DNA of 64,000 nt from Neorhizobium alkalisoli. GTDB taxonomy: Bacteria; Pseudomonadota; Alphaproteobacteria; Rhizobiales; Rhizobiaceae. The DNA is taken from the NCBI RefSeq assembly GCF_007829835.1, contig NZ_VIWP01000006.1, forward strand, positions 248,001-312,000. Direction: 5' to 3'. Shown in pieces: positions 1-8,007 of the stretch (its first letter is position 1; every line of letters begins with the position of its first letter). The position numbers and the translations under genes are program-made. The notes under the pieces are model-generated. The model searched no databases, was not told where the DNA came from, and saw only the letters and a program-made list of their open reading frames with translations.

Positions 1-1268
1 ACTGGCTGGACGGTCAGTGGTCGGGTCTGCGTTCGGCCGATAATGCCGACGAACAGCGCCGTGGCAAGACCGCGATGCCGATGAAGGAACTGCGCGAGAT
101 CGGCCGCAAGCTGTCGACCGTGCCGGAAGGTTTCAACGCCCACCGCACGATCCGCCGCTTCATGGAAAACCGCGCGCAGATGATCGAGACCGGCGAAGGC
201 CTCGACTGGGCAATGGGTGAAGCGCTGGCTTTCGGTTCGCTTGCCGTCGAAGGCACGAAGATCCGTCTCTCGGGCCAGGATTGCGAACGCGGCACCTTCT
301 CGCAGCGTCACTCGGTCCTCTACGATCAGGACACCGAAGAGCGTTATATCCCGCTCTCCAACCTGCAGCCGGGCCAGGGCAAGTACGAAGTCATCAACTC
401 GATGCTTTCCGAAGAGGCCGTCCTCGGTTTCGAATACGGTTATTCGCTTGCCCGTCCGAATGCGCTGACCCTTTGGGAAGCCCAGTTCGGCGACTTCGCC
501 AACGGTGCGCAGGTCGTGTTCGACCAGTTCATCTCGTCGGGCGAACGCAAGTGGCTGCGCATGTCCGGTCTCGTCTGCCTCCTGCCGCATGGTTATGAAG
601 GCCAGGGTCCGGAACACTCTTCGGCCCGCCTCGAGCGCTGGCTGCAGATGTGCGCCGAAGACAACATGCAGGTTGCCAACGTCACGACGCCGGCCAACTA
701 CTTCCACATCCTGCGCCGCCAGGTGAAGCGCGACTTCCGCAAGCCGCTGATCCTGATGACGCCGAAGTCGCTGCTGCGTCACAAGCGCGCCACGTCTTCG
801 CTGGCGGAACTGGCGGGCGAAAGCTCGTTCCACCGCCTGCTGTGGGACGATGCCGAAGTCATCAAGGACGGTCCGATCAAGCTCCAGAAGGATGCCAAGA
901 TCCGCCGCGTCGTGATGTGCACCGGCAAGGTCTATTACGATCTGCTCGAAGAGCGCGAAAAGCGCGGCATCGACGACATCTACCTGCTGCGCATCGAACA
1001 GCTCTATCCGTTCCCGGCCAAGGCGCTGATCAACGAACTGTCGCGGTTCCGCAATGCCGAGATGGTCTGGTGCCAGGAAGAGCCGAAGAACATGGGCTCC
1101 TGGTCGTTCATCGACCCCTATCTGGAATGGGTGCTGGCCCATATCGATGCCAAGTATCAGCGCGTCCGTTACACGGGCCGCCCGGCTGCCGCATCTCCGG
1201 CGACCGGCCTGATGTCGAAGCATCTGGCTCAGCTCGAAGCCTTCCTCGAAGACGCGCTCGGCGGCTGA
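1..1268 (+). CDS. sucA: 2-oxoglutarate dehydrogenase E1 component, C-terminal part (cut by window edge)
   Basis: Thiamine-diphosphate-dependent E1 subunit of the 2-oxoglutarate dehydrogenase complex (TCA cycle), which decarboxylates 2-oxoglutarate and passes the succinyl group to the lipoyl domain of SucB. The reading frame is open from base 3, so the N-terminal part and start lie upstream. About 420 C-terminal residues are present. The segment HGYEGQGPEHSSARLERWLQ is the hallmark of the OdhA-type E1 pyrimidine-binding region, followed by VTTPANYFHILRRQ and a C-terminal WCQEEPKNMGSW block, all typical of SucA. It is followed 57 bases later by sucB, so it is the upstream gene of a suc-lpd operon. 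No internal damage is seen. The identification is firm; only completeness is limited by the window. Confidence 0.97.
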   Translation, partial: WLDGQWSGLRSADNADEQRRGKTAMPMKELREIGRKLSTVPEGFNAHRTIRRFMENRAQMIETGEGLDWAMGEALAFGSLAVEGTKIRLSGQDCERGTFSQRHSVLYDQDTEERYIPLSNLQPGQGKYEVINSMLSEEAVLGFEYGYSLARPNALTLWEAQFGDFANGAQVVFDQFISSGERKWLRMSGLVCLLPHGYEGQGPEHSSARLERWLQMCAEDNMQVANVTTPANYFHILRRQVKRDFRKPLILMTPKSLLRHKRATSSLAELAGESSFHRLLWDDAEVIKDGPIKLQKDAKIRRVVMCTGKVYYDLLEEREKRGIDDIYLLRIEQLYPFPAKALINELSRFRNAEMVWCQEEPKNMGSWSFIDPYLEWVLAHIDAKYQRVRYTGRPAAASPATGLMSKHLAQLEAFLEDALGG

Positions 1269-1280
1269 TTTTCAGCCGCC
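1260..1280 (+). other. Stem-loop overlapping the sucA stop codon
   Basis: A perfect 9-bp stem (1260-1268 with 1272-1280) and a 3-base T loop span the last sucA codons and its TGA. It is followed by CCTTTC rather than a long T run, so it is a weak terminator at best. It may act as an RNA-processing or stability element that sets different amounts of SucA and SucB, or as a partial attenuator. Confidence 0.4.
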
Positions 1281-1325
1281 CCTTTCACCCGTTCGAAACA
1301 AATCTGACAAACACGGAAACAGATC

Positions 1326-2552
1326 ATGGCCACCGAAATCCGCGTCCCCACTCTCGGCGAATCCGTCAGCGAGGCAACCGTCGGCACCTGGTTCAAGAAG
1401 GTCGGCGACACGATCAAGGCCGACGAGCCGCTGGTTGAACTGGAAACCGACAAGGTGACCGTCGAAGTTCCCGCACCGGCTTCGGGCGTCCTGACCGAGA
1501 TCGTCGCTCAGAACGGCGAGACCGTCGGTCTCGGCGCGCTGCTCGGCCAGATCGCCGAAGGCGCTGCCGGCGCTGCGACTGCCGCTCCTGCCGCCAAGCC
1601 TGCTGAAGCCGCACCGGCTGCTGCCCCGGCACCGGCCGCCGCCGCTGCGGCCGCCTCCTCGATGCCGCCGGCTCCGGCTGCCGCCAAGGTTGCTGCCGAC
1701 AACAATATCTCGACTGCAGACATTGACGGCTCCGGCAAGCGTGGCCAGGTCCTGAAGGGCGACGTTCTCGCAGCCGTCGCCAAGGGCACGTCCGCTCCGG
1801 CGGCACCCGTTGCTGTCGCTGCTCCGCGCCCGGTCTCGTCTGCTGAAGACGCACCGCGCGAAGAACGCGTGAAGATGACGCGCCTGCGTCAGACGATCGC
1901 CAAGCGCCTCAAGGACGCCCAGAACACCGCCGCCATGCTCACCACCTATAACGAGGTGGACATGTCGGCCGTGATGGACCTGCGTAACCGCTACAAGGAC
2001 GTGTTCGAGAAGAAGCATGGCGTCAAGCTCGGCTTCATGGGCTTCTTCACCAAGGCCGTCACGCACGCCCTGAAGGAACTGCCGGCCGTTAACGCCGAGA
2101 TCGACGGCACCGACATCATCTACAAGAACTACTGCCACGTCGGCATGGCTGTCGGCACCGACAAGGGCCTGGTCGTTCCGGTCATCCGCGATGCGGACGA
2201 GCGTTCGATCGCCGGCGTCGAAAAGGAACTCGGCCGTCTCGCCAAGGCTGCCCGTGACGGTTCGCTGTCGATGGCCGACATGCAGGGCGGCACGTTCACC
2301 ATCACCAATGGTGGCGTCTACGGTTCGCTGATGTCCTCGCCGATCCTGAACGCTCCGCAGTCGGGTATTCTCGGCATGCACAAGATCCAGGAGCGTCCGG
2401 TCGCGATCGGCGGTCAGGTCGTCATCCGTCCGATGATGTATCTGGCGCTGTCCTACGACCACCGTATCGTCGACGGCAAGGAAGCCGTTACCTTCCTGGT
2501 GCGCGTCAAGGAAAGCCTCGAAGATCCGGAACGTCTGGTTCTCGATCTCTAA
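1326..2552 (+). CDS. sucB: Dihydrolipoyllysine succinyltransferase (E2 of 2-oxoglutarate dehydrogenase)
   Basis: E2 core of the 2-oxoglutarate dehydrogenase complex; moves the succinyl group from lipoamide to CoA. The 408-residue protein has one N-terminal lipoyl domain (about 1-76) with the lipoyl-lysine at K43 in [12 protein letters not shown], an Ala/Pro-rich linker (about 80-120), an E3/E1-binding peripheral domain (about 125-160, ending [12 protein letters not shown]), a second Ala/Pro linker and the catalytic acyltransferase domain (about 180-408). The catalytic motif SYDHRIVDG places H379 and D383. One lipoyl domain and the YDHRIVDG signature fit SucB rather than pyruvate dehydrogenase E2. 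ATG start at 1326 behind ACGGAAA. It lies between sucA and the MAPEG gene in one operon. Confidence 0.98.
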   Translation: MATEIRVPTLGESVSEATVGTWFKKVGDTIKADEPLVELETDKVTVEVPAPASGVLTEIVAQNGETVGLGALLGQIAEGAAGAATAAPAAKPAEAAPAAAPAPAAAAAAASSMPPAPAAAKVAADNNISTADIDGSGKRGQVLKGDVLAAVAKGTSAPAAPVAVAAPRPVSSAEDAPREERVKMTRLRQTIAKRLKDAQNTAAMLTTYNEVDMSAVMDLRNRYKDVFEKKHGVKLGFMGFFTKAVTHALKELPAVNAEIDGTDIIYKNYCHVGMAVGTDKGLVVPVIRDADERSIAGVEKELGRLAKAARDGSLSMADMQGGTFTITNGGVYGSLMSSPILNAPQSGILGMHKIQERPVAIGGQVVIRPMMYLALSYDHRIVDGKEAVTFLVRVKESLEDPERLVLDL

Positions 2553-2582
2553 TCGACGCGAGCAATCGCAAGGGAGGGCAGT

Positions 2583-2996
2583 ATGGAACTGGCTTCGGCA
2601 AACGCATCGCATGTCGTGGTGTTGCTTTGCTTGAGCGTCGCTCTGCTGCTCTTCCATATTCTCCTGCAAGGCATGCTGGCCACCCGTGAACTCGGCTCCG
2701 AATGGAATGCCGGTCCGCGGGATGGCGACAGGCAGCCGACAAATGCCCGGGCGGGTCGTGCCGCCCGTGCCTCGAAAAACTTCCAGGAAACCTATCCGGC
2801 CTTTATCGGCCTCCTGCTCGGCCTCGCCTTCATGGGGGATACGAGCGGATTCGGCATTGTCGGCAGCTGGCTCTGGCTGGTTGCCCGGATCGTCTATATC
2901 CCGCTCTACCTTGCCGGCATCGCCTATATCCGTTCGCTCGTCTGGGTGTTGAGCGTGCTCGGGCTGGTTCTGATGATGATCGGGCTTTTGCTGTGA
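2583..2996 (+). CDS. MAPEG-family integral membrane protein
   Basis: A 137-residue hydrophobic protein with about four membrane segments (roughly 10-30, 72-86, 92-112 and 117-137). The loop RAARASKNFQET at 59-70 is the conserved signature of the MAPEG family (membrane-associated proteins in eicosanoid and glutathione metabolism). Bacterial members of this short type have mostly no known substrate. ATG start at 2583 has a strong GGGAGGG ribosome site 5 bases away. It begins 30 bases after sucB and its stop overlaps the GTG start of the next gene (GTGA), so it is co-transcribed with the 2-oxoglutarate dehydrogenase genes. A role in that complex is not shown; the linkage is seen, the function is unknown. 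Confidence 0.85.
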   Translation: MELASANASHVVVLLCLSVALLLFHILLQGMLATRELGSEWNAGPRDGDRQPTNARAGRAARASKNFQETYPAFIGLLLGLAFMGDTSGFGIVGSWLWLVARIVYIPLYLAGIAYIRSLVWVLSVLGLVLMMIGLLL

Positions 2997-4159
2997 TTGC
3001 TCTGCGCAAGACATATCTTGCCGCGCCGCTGGCGGCACTGGCCTTGCTCGTCGGCGGTGGGCCGACCCATGCACTGGATCTGGCGAAGATCTCACCCAAT
3101 CTGGTCGTGTTTACCGATCGGTCGCGGTCGCTCGAATCCCGCCGCCTGGTCGAGATCCCGATCGGGCAGTTGCCGCTTGCCGATGGCAGGCTTGTTGCGA
3201 TGGATCCGCTCGTGCAGCCCGACAGGAAGCCGTTCACGCGCCCGGTGCCAACCGGGACCTATCCGGTTTCCCTCATCCGCGGTGCCAGTGAATATGACAG
3301 GCCGGCCCTTCTCGTCATCCGCTTCTCCGGCGCCGAGGTGAAAAGCTTCGAGCTCGCGCTGATCGAGGGCCAGGATGTCGGCACGCTGAAGAAGGACGAA
3401 TTTTTCGGCATCCCGGTCGATGCGGGTGTCGCGGCTTTTGCAAATTCGGGTTTCGCTGCGGCCCAGGCAAAACGTGATGCGGCCGAACAGGAAAAACTCG
3501 GCAGCCGTTACGGTTCCTATTACGACACTGTCCTGTCGGCTGAAATGCCCGGCACGGCGGGTAACGAGCATGTATTTCACCGGCCCTTGGACGACAGCGA
3601 TGGGGCCGCCGCCATTACCCAGGCGGGCTGGGGCGACGGATTTTATCCGGTCCTGTTCGGTCTCGACGAGAGCGGCAAGCCGGCTCTTGCCTTTATCGAT
3701 TTTTATGTCATCGAGGACGGTGACGGGCGCAGCGATTTCGAGAAGGAAAAGGATGCCGTTCTGGCGGCGCTGACGCCGCAGCAGCAGGACGACAACAAAT
3801 CGGCCTATCAGGCGCTCAAGTCCGGCGACGAAACGGCTTTCGCGCATTATATATCCGACAAGCGGATCGCACCGAAGGATTACGTTCTGGAAAGCGGCGG
3901 CTCTTTCATGCTGGAAGCGATCCGGCTCGACCGGCCGGTCGCGCTTGCGGCGATGCTGAAGGCCGGTGCCGATGACAGGCTCAGCCCGTATGACGAGATC
4001 TTGAACGACACCTATTCGGCATTCGCTCAGGCGATGAATGACCATGCCGCAAAAGCGAAGGCCGAGGGCAAGACCGACGCCAAGCCTCGCTCCTCTCAAC
4101 TTATGGCCGTCATCGCGGAGCTGAAACAGCGTCCCGGCGGCTCCGATCAACCGAAATGA
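2993..4159 (+). CDS. Secreted DUF4241 domain protein
   Basis: Predicted 388-residue exported protein. The GTG at 2993 overlaps the MAPEG stop by 4 bases and gives a normal signal peptide: basic MIALRKTY, a hydrophobic run to about residue 23, and cleavage after THA. Longer upstream starts would run through the MAPEG gene in another frame. The mature region has the features I associate with DUF4241: a GTYPVSLI strand, LLVIRFSGAEV, GIPVDAGVAAFAN, then AGWGDGFYPVLFGL followed by a conserved IDFYV strand. The C-terminal 110 residues are alpha-helical and faintly ankyrin-like (MLEAIRLDRPVALAAMLKAGAD). The function of the domain is unknown. It sits 23 bases before lpd inside the suc-lpd operon, which is odd for a periplasmic protein. 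Confidence 0.75.
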   Translation: MIALRKTYLAAPLAALALLVGGGPTHALDLAKISPNLVVFTDRSRSLESRRLVEIPIGQLPLADGRLVAMDPLVQPDRKPFTRPVPTGTYPVSLIRGASEYDRPALLVIRFSGAEVKSFELALIEGQDVGTLKKDEFFGIPVDAGVAAFANSGFAAAQAKRDAAEQEKLGSRYGSYYDTVLSAEMPGTAGNEHVFHRPLDDSDGAAAITQAGWGDGFYPVLFGLDESGKPALAFIDFYVIEDGDGRSDFEKEKDAVLAALTPQQQDDNKSAYQALKSGDETAFAHYISDKRIAPKDYVLESGGSFMLEAIRLDRPVALAAMLKAGADDRLSPYDEILNDTYSAFAQAMNDHAAKAKAEGKTDAKPRSSQLMAVIAELKQRPGGSDQPK

Positions 4160-4182
4160 ACACCCGAAAGTAGGATGAAGCT

Positions 4183-5589
4183 ATGGCATATGATGTTGTT
4201 GTGATTGGTTCCGGCCCCGGCGGTTATGTCTGCGCGATCAAGGCTGCACAGCTCGGCCTCAAGGTCGCCGTCGTCGAAAAGCGCGCCACCTATGGCGGTA
4301 CCTGCCTGAATATCGGCTGCATCCCGTCCAAGGCGCTGCTGCACGCGTCCGAAATGTTCGCCCATGTCGCCCATGGCGTCGACCAGCTCGGCGTCGAGGT
4401 TTCGGCTCCGAAGCTCAACCTCGAAAAGATGATGGCCCACAAGGACGCGACCGTTAAGTCGAATACCGACGGCGTTTCCTTCCTGTTCAAGAAGAACAAG
4501 ATCGACGGCTTCATCGGCACCGGCAAGATCGTTTCGGCCGGCAAGGTTTCCGTCACCGCCGAAGACGGCAAGGTGCAGGAACTGGAAACGAAGAACATCG
4601 TCATCGCCACCGGCTCCGACGTTGCCGGCATTCCGGGCCTCAATGTCGCGATCGACGAGAAGGTCATTGTTTCCTCGACCGGCGCGATCGCGCTCGACAA
4701 GGTTCCGCAGAACCTCGTCGTCGTCGGCGGTGGCGTCATCGGCATGGAGCTCGGTTCGGTCTGGTCGCGCCTCGGCGCCAAGGTCACCGTCATCGAATAT
4801 CTCGACAAGCTGCTCGGCGCCATGGATGGCGACGTCTCCAAGCAGTTCCAGCGGATGATGGCCAAGCAGGGCATGGATATCCGCACCGATGCCAAGGTCA
4901 CCGGCGTCGAAAAGACGGCAACCGGCGCCAAGGTCACCTATGAGCCGGTCAAGGGCGGCGATGCCGTGACGGTCGAAGCCGACGTCGTTCTGATCTCGAC
5001 CGGCCGCAAGCCTTATACCGAAGGCCTCGGCCTGGAAGGTGCGGGCGTTGCTCTCGACAATCGCGGCCGCGTCGAAATCGACGGCCACTTCAAGACCAAT
5101 GTCGCCGGCATCTATGCGATCGGCGACGTGGTGAAGGGCCCGATGCTGGCCCACAAGGCAGAAGACGAAGGCGTTGCACTTGCCGAAATCCTCGCCGGCC
5201 AGCATGGTCATGTGAACTATGACGTCATTCCGGGCGTCGTCTACACCCAGCCGGAAGTCGCCTCTGTCGGCAAGACGGAAGAGGAACTGAAGGCCGCAGG
5301 CATCGCCTACAAGGTCGGCAAGTTCCCGTTCACGGCCAATGGTCGCGCCCGCGCCATGCTCGTCACCGAAGGCTTCGTCAAGATCCTTGCCGACAAGGAA
5401 ACGGACAAGGTTCTCGGCGGCCATATCGTCGGCTTCGGCGCCGGCGAGATGATCCACGAGATTGCCGTCCTGATGGAGTTCGGCGGTTCTTCCGAAGACC
5501 TCGGCCGCACCTGCCACGCGCACCCGACCATGTCGGAAGCCGTCAAGGAAGCCGCGCTCGCGACCTTCGCCAAGCCGATCCATATGTGA
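4183..5589 (+). CDS. lpdA: Dihydrolipoyl dehydrogenase (E3)
   Basis: Flavoprotein E3 subunit that reoxidises dihydrolipoamide with NAD+ for 2-oxoacid dehydrogenase complexes. The 468-residue protein has the FAD-binding GSGPGGY motif at 9-15, the redox-active disulfide in GGTCLNIGCIPSK (C41, C46), a second dinucleotide motif GGGVIGMELGS near 182-192, the IYAIGDV FAD motif, and the C-terminal active-site pair HAHPTMSE (H447, E452). ATG at 4183 has AGGATGAAGCT in front. Being the last gene of the sucA-sucB operon, it most likely serves 2-oxoglutarate dehydrogenase. A hairpin terminator follows directly. Confidence 0.98.
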   Translation: MAYDVVVIGSGPGGYVCAIKAAQLGLKVAVVEKRATYGGTCLNIGCIPSKALLHASEMFAHVAHGVDQLGVEVSAPKLNLEKMMAHKDATVKSNTDGVSFLFKKNKIDGFIGTGKIVSAGKVSVTAEDGKVQELETKNIVIATGSDVAGIPGLNVAIDEKVIVSSTGAIALDKVPQNLVVVGGGVIGMELGSVWSRLGAKVTVIEYLDKLLGAMDGDVSKQFQRMMAKQGMDIRTDAKVTGVEKTATGAKVTYEPVKGGDAVTVEADVVLISTGRKPYTEGLGLEGAGVALDNRGRVEIDGHFKTNVAGIYAIGDVVKGPMLAHKAEDEGVALAEILAGQHGHVNYDVIPGVVYTQPEVASVGKTEEELKAAGIAYKVGKFPFTANGRARAMLVTEGFVKILADKETDKVLGGHIVGFGAGEMIHEIAVLMEFGGSSEDLGRTCHAHPTMSEAVKEAALATFAKPIHM

Positions 5590-5611
5590 TCCGGCCTTTT
5601 GCTCAATCTGG

Positions 5612-5650
5612 AAAAGCGGTAGAGTTCAACTCTGCCGCTTTTTGCTTTTT
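5612..5650 (+). terminator. Rho-independent terminator of the suc-lpd operon
   Basis: A 13-bp stem (5612-5624 with 5630-5642, one G-T pair) with loop TTCAA is followed by TTGCTTTTT. It starts 22 bases after the lpd stop. Its T tract covers an in-frame TTG at 5642, which argues that the antitoxin gene downstream starts later, at ATG 5657. Confidence 0.85.
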
Positions 5651-5656
5651 GGGTGG

Positions 5657-5923
5657 ATGGCCGTGAACGAGAAAATCAGCATCGCTTTGCCGCCGCAGAT
5701 GATCGACGAGATAAAGGCTCGCGTCGATACGGGTCTTTATGACTCCACCAGCGATGTCATGCAGGCTGCACTTCGGGCTCTGGATCGAGAAGAAGCTCTC
5801 ATGGGCCAGAGCATCGATGCAAAAGTTCGGGAAGCCCTCGACGACGATAGCCCCGCCATTCCGGCGGATGCAGTGTTCGAGCGGCTTGAACAGCTCCACG
5901 CCGCAAGCAAGCGGGACGGTTGA
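5657..5923 (+). CDS. parD: ParD-type antitoxin, now without an intact toxin
   Basis: An 88-residue protein of the ParD/CopG ribbon-helix-helix class. The N-terminal strand EKISIALPPQMIDEIKARV and the following TGLYDSTSDVMQAALRALDREE form the DNA-binding and dimer part, typical of type II ParD antitoxins. The acidic C-terminal half (about 48-88) would wrap the toxin. The ATG at 5657 is preferred over an in-frame TTG at 5642 because the latter lies in the lpd terminator. The stop overlaps the ATG of a truncated parE (TGATG), the usual parDE arrangement. With the toxin reduced to 28 codons, this antitoxin is an orphan; it could still repress its own promoter or neutralise a related toxin elsewhere. 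The family call is firm, retained function is not. Confidence 0.85.
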   Translation: MAVNEKISIALPPQMIDEIKARVDTGLYDSTSDVMQAALRALDREEALMGQSIDAKVREALDDDSPAIPADAVFERLEQLHAASKRDG

Positions 5924-6009
5924 TGGCGAGAGAGGTATGGTTTCATTCCCTGGCGGATGCCGACCTCGAAGCAATCTATCGTTTCATCGCAAATGATAGG
6001 ATGTCCTAA
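5923..6009 (+). pseudogene. parE: Remnant of ParE/RelE-family toxin (28 codons)
   Basis: The frame starting at ATG 5923, overlapping the parD stop, encodes MAREVWFHSLADADLEAIYR and eight further residues, then TAA. This matches the first helices of ParE toxins (a beta strand, then an A-x-x-D-L-x-x-I-Y helix). A full toxin is about 95 residues, so the core beta sheet and active surface are missing. The frame runs straight into the 3' end of the convergent RTX gene, with 4 bases shared. I found no ParE-like continuation on the other side of that gene. It reads as a deletion or rearrangement junction near 5995-6009 and cannot encode a working toxin. Confidence 0.75.
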
Positions 6010-6818
6010 AGCAGGAAATCCGCCTTGTAGAGTTTTACCGCATCATCGAAATGGATGGCGAAGTCGGCCTTTCTGTCGCCGTTCACATCGGCATAGACAA
6101 AGGTCTCGGATTTCAGCTTTTCGTATCTCAACTCTCCGGCATGGCCGGTAAAGGATTTTGTGGCGATCCAGTCGAAGGACTGGTTGCCGCCGGTCTTGGT
6201 GTTGGCGTCGATCGTGCGCAGGTCGATCAGGTCGCGAACGGGGTCACCGATGACATGGTGCCAGTCTGTGATGACGTCGGGAGCCTTTACCGTGCTTTCC
6301 TTGATCGACTTGAAGAGGAAGATATCGGCACCGCTTCCACCGGTCAGGATGTCCTGGCCCATGCCGCCGTGCAGGATGTCGTTGCCGTCGTAACCGAGCA
6401 GCATATCGTTTCCAGCACCGGCAAAAAGCCTGTCCATGCCGAGCGTGCCGAGAAGCTGGTCGAATTTCGCCGTGCCCCTGAAAGTTTCGACGACATCCAA
6501 TGTTTCGAGCAGGAGCGGTTCTCCGATGATCGTCTCGCCGTTCACCGTCGCGTCGACCCGCAGGACGAGATAACGGTCGATCGCAATCGTGGTCTCGTAA
6601 TCGAGCGGCTTGGTGGTGACGACAAGGTTGCCCTTGATCGCAAAACTGTCGTCAGGCTTCCAGTTCCCGTTCACATCGGTCACCTGCGAGGTCACGGTAT
6701 AGGTGACGTTGCCATCGACAGGATTTTCGAGAGAAATTATCGCCAGCGGCGTGCCGACCGGCAGGTCTTCAGGAAAGGCTTTCAGCAATCCGGTAATGAC
6801 AATGCTGTTGGCTGCCAT
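6006..6818 (-). CDS. RTX-type calcium-binding protein, probably type I secreted
   Basis: A 270-residue protein. The N-terminal 120 residues are beta-rich (VVTTKPLDYETTIAIDRYLVLRVDATVNG) with no family I recognise. At about 138-172 come four nonapeptide repeats of the GGxGxDxLx class: FAGAGNDML, LGYDGNDIL, HGGMGQDIL and TGGSGADIF. These form a calcium-binding beta roll, followed by a serralysin-type C-terminal domain (ADIFLFKSIKES, VITDW, and an ending in DFLL). There is no N-terminal signal peptide, as expected for type I export by a C-terminal signal. No ABC/HlyD exporter genes are nearby, so export would need a system encoded elsewhere. The ATG at 6818 begins AANSIVITGLLKAFPE. Its 3' end overlaps the parE remnant by 4 bases. 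Confidence 0.8.
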   Translation of the reverse strand: MAANSIVITGLLKAFPEDLPVGTPLAIISLENPVDGNVTYTVTSQVTDVNGNWKPDDSFAIKGNLVVTTKPLDYETTIAIDRYLVLRVDATVNGETIIGEPLLLETLDVVETFRGTAKFDQLLGTLGMDRLFAGAGNDMLLGYDGNDILHGGMGQDILTGGSGADIFLFKSIKESTVKAPDVITDWHHVIGDPVRDLIDLRTIDANTKTGGNQSFDWIATKSFTGHAGELRYEKLKSETFVYADVNGDRKADFAIHFDDAVKLYKADFLL

Positions 6819-7317
6819 GCATGTCCGTCCCTGTTGTCGGATGCCCCAGGCGCTGATTTTTCACGAAACCGCGCCATGTCCGGAGCATTTGTAAGCTTCT
6901 GCCAAAACATCAGCAAGCGATCCACGCCGAAAACGATTCGTTCGGCCATTCCTTGTGTTCATCCGTGCGAACCACCTGCGCGCGAAGGGCAAGGTGGCCG
7001 AATACCTCTTTTGTCGCAAGGTGGCGCCAAAGGTTAACAAGGCGTTGATTCGAATGGCGTCAACCCCGAGTTTTTCCCGCTTAATCGCCAGTTTTGCGCG
7101 GAAACACAAATAGCAGTACTGATTCGCTCAACGCCCGGCGTGTTCAGGGCGCGCTCGCCGCACAGTCCCCAGTCGCGACAGCCTGCGTAAGTCGTTCCTC
7201 ATTATCCGTCTCCTGCATGAAGCATTGCCGCATCGTTTATGCGGCATGGGCCATGACGTCTTTGCCCGGCGGTTCCCAGATTTTCCTATGTGGCAAGACG
7301 GTCCTCAGGAGGCCAAA
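6819..7317. other. Long intergenic region between divergent RTX and EF-hand genes
   Basis: About 500 bases with no frame showing protein-like composition. It must carry the promoters of the two divergent calcium-binding protein genes. It is less GC-rich than its surroundings around 7010-7130. No clear terminator, RNA gene or strong promoter hexamers were recognised. Confidence 0.4.
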
Positions 7318-7953
7318 TTGACCAGTATATCTTCTCTCACAAGCTCGTCCGCGAGCACCTACAGGCTCAGCCTCGACAAGAATGGCGACGGCGTCGTATC
7401 CGCCGACGAACTTGCCGCGGCCAATACGGCCGCTTCCTCGTCCGCATCGACATCGTCCTCGCTGCTTTCGACAAGCGACGATACGGATGCCGGCACCGAT
7501 CCGGCCGCCAAACTGTCCTCGATGATCATGTCCCTGCTTCTGCAGATGAGCGGCGGCGCGCCGTCGGACGGTTCACAGGATGCGGGATCGGATGGCGACC
7601 GGCCGGCACCGCCGACGATTTCCGATCTGGATACGGATGGTGACGGCGTTGTCAGCGCCTCCGAGTTCGCCGCCTCCAAGCCGGATGACGTCACGGACGA
7701 CATGTCTGCCAACCTGTTCTCGCAGCTCGATGCAGACGGCAATGGCAGCATTGACGAGACCGAGTTCCAGGCGATGCGCAACGGCCCGCCGCCTCCGCCG
7801 CCTGGCGGCGCTGACCCGGCTGCAACGGAGACTGCGAGCGAGGACCTGCCGACCAGCCTCAACGACCTGCTGGAACAGATCCAGTCGTTCGCGAAGCAGT
7901 ATCTCGACGCGTTTTCGGATTCGGAAACGAGCGTCTCTGTCGCATCGCTCTGA
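7318..7953 (+). CDS. EF-hand calcium-binding protein
   Basis: A 211-residue acidic, Ser/Ala-rich protein with three canonical EF-hand loops: DKNGDGVVSADE (20-31), DTDGDGVVSASE (105-116) and DADGNGSIDETE (138-149). Each has Asp/Asn at ligand positions 1, 3 and 5, and Glu at 12. A low-complexity Ser/Thr/Asp stretch (about 33-63) and a run of six prolines (157-162) separate the parts. A fourth EF hand is not seen. The TTG at 7318 is chosen because AGGAGG lies 5 bases before it; the frame is open back to ATG 7225 but that extension looks non-coding. No classical signal peptide is visible. It is divergent from the RTX gene, suggesting but not proving a shared calcium-related role. Confidence 0.8.
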   Translation: MTSISSLTSSSASTYRLSLDKNGDGVVSADELAAANTAASSSASTSSSLLSTSDDTDAGTDPAAKLSSMIMSLLLQMSGGAPSDGSQDAGSDGDRPAPPTISDLDTDGDGVVSASEFAASKPDDVTDDMSANLFSQLDADGNGSIDETEFQAMRNGPPPPPPGGADPAATETASEDLPTSLNDLLEQIQSFAKQYLDAFSDSETSVSVASL

Positions 7954-7967
7954 CATCAGAACCGGAT

Positions 7968-7994
7968 GGCTCGCCCTCGCGCATCGGGCGGGCC
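7968..7994. terminator. Hairpin between convergent EF-hand and TraB genes
   Basis: A 9-bp GC-rich stem (7968-7976 with 7986-7994, one T-G pair) with a 9-base loop, followed on the + strand by TCCTTT. It lies just after the EF-hand stop and just after the convergent gene's stop at 8008, so it may serve both strands. The T tract is short. Confidence 0.5.
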
Positions 7995-8007
7995 TCCTTT
8001 GCAGGTT

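Noticed and set aside
1272-3095. A 607-codon open frame on the minus strand opposite sucB
   Set aside because: Composition is Arg/Gly/Asp-rich with no domain, and it is antisense to an unmistakable sucB. Long antisense frames are common in high-GC genes; similar ones opposite atpA (15682-17562), fdsA (31657-33636), tamB (44758-46836 +) and dxr were rejected for the same reason.
6010-7317. The missing 3' part of parE beyond the RTX gene
   Set aside because: No ParE-like strand pattern was found in any + strand frame of this stretch, so a simple insertion into an otherwise complete parE is not supported.
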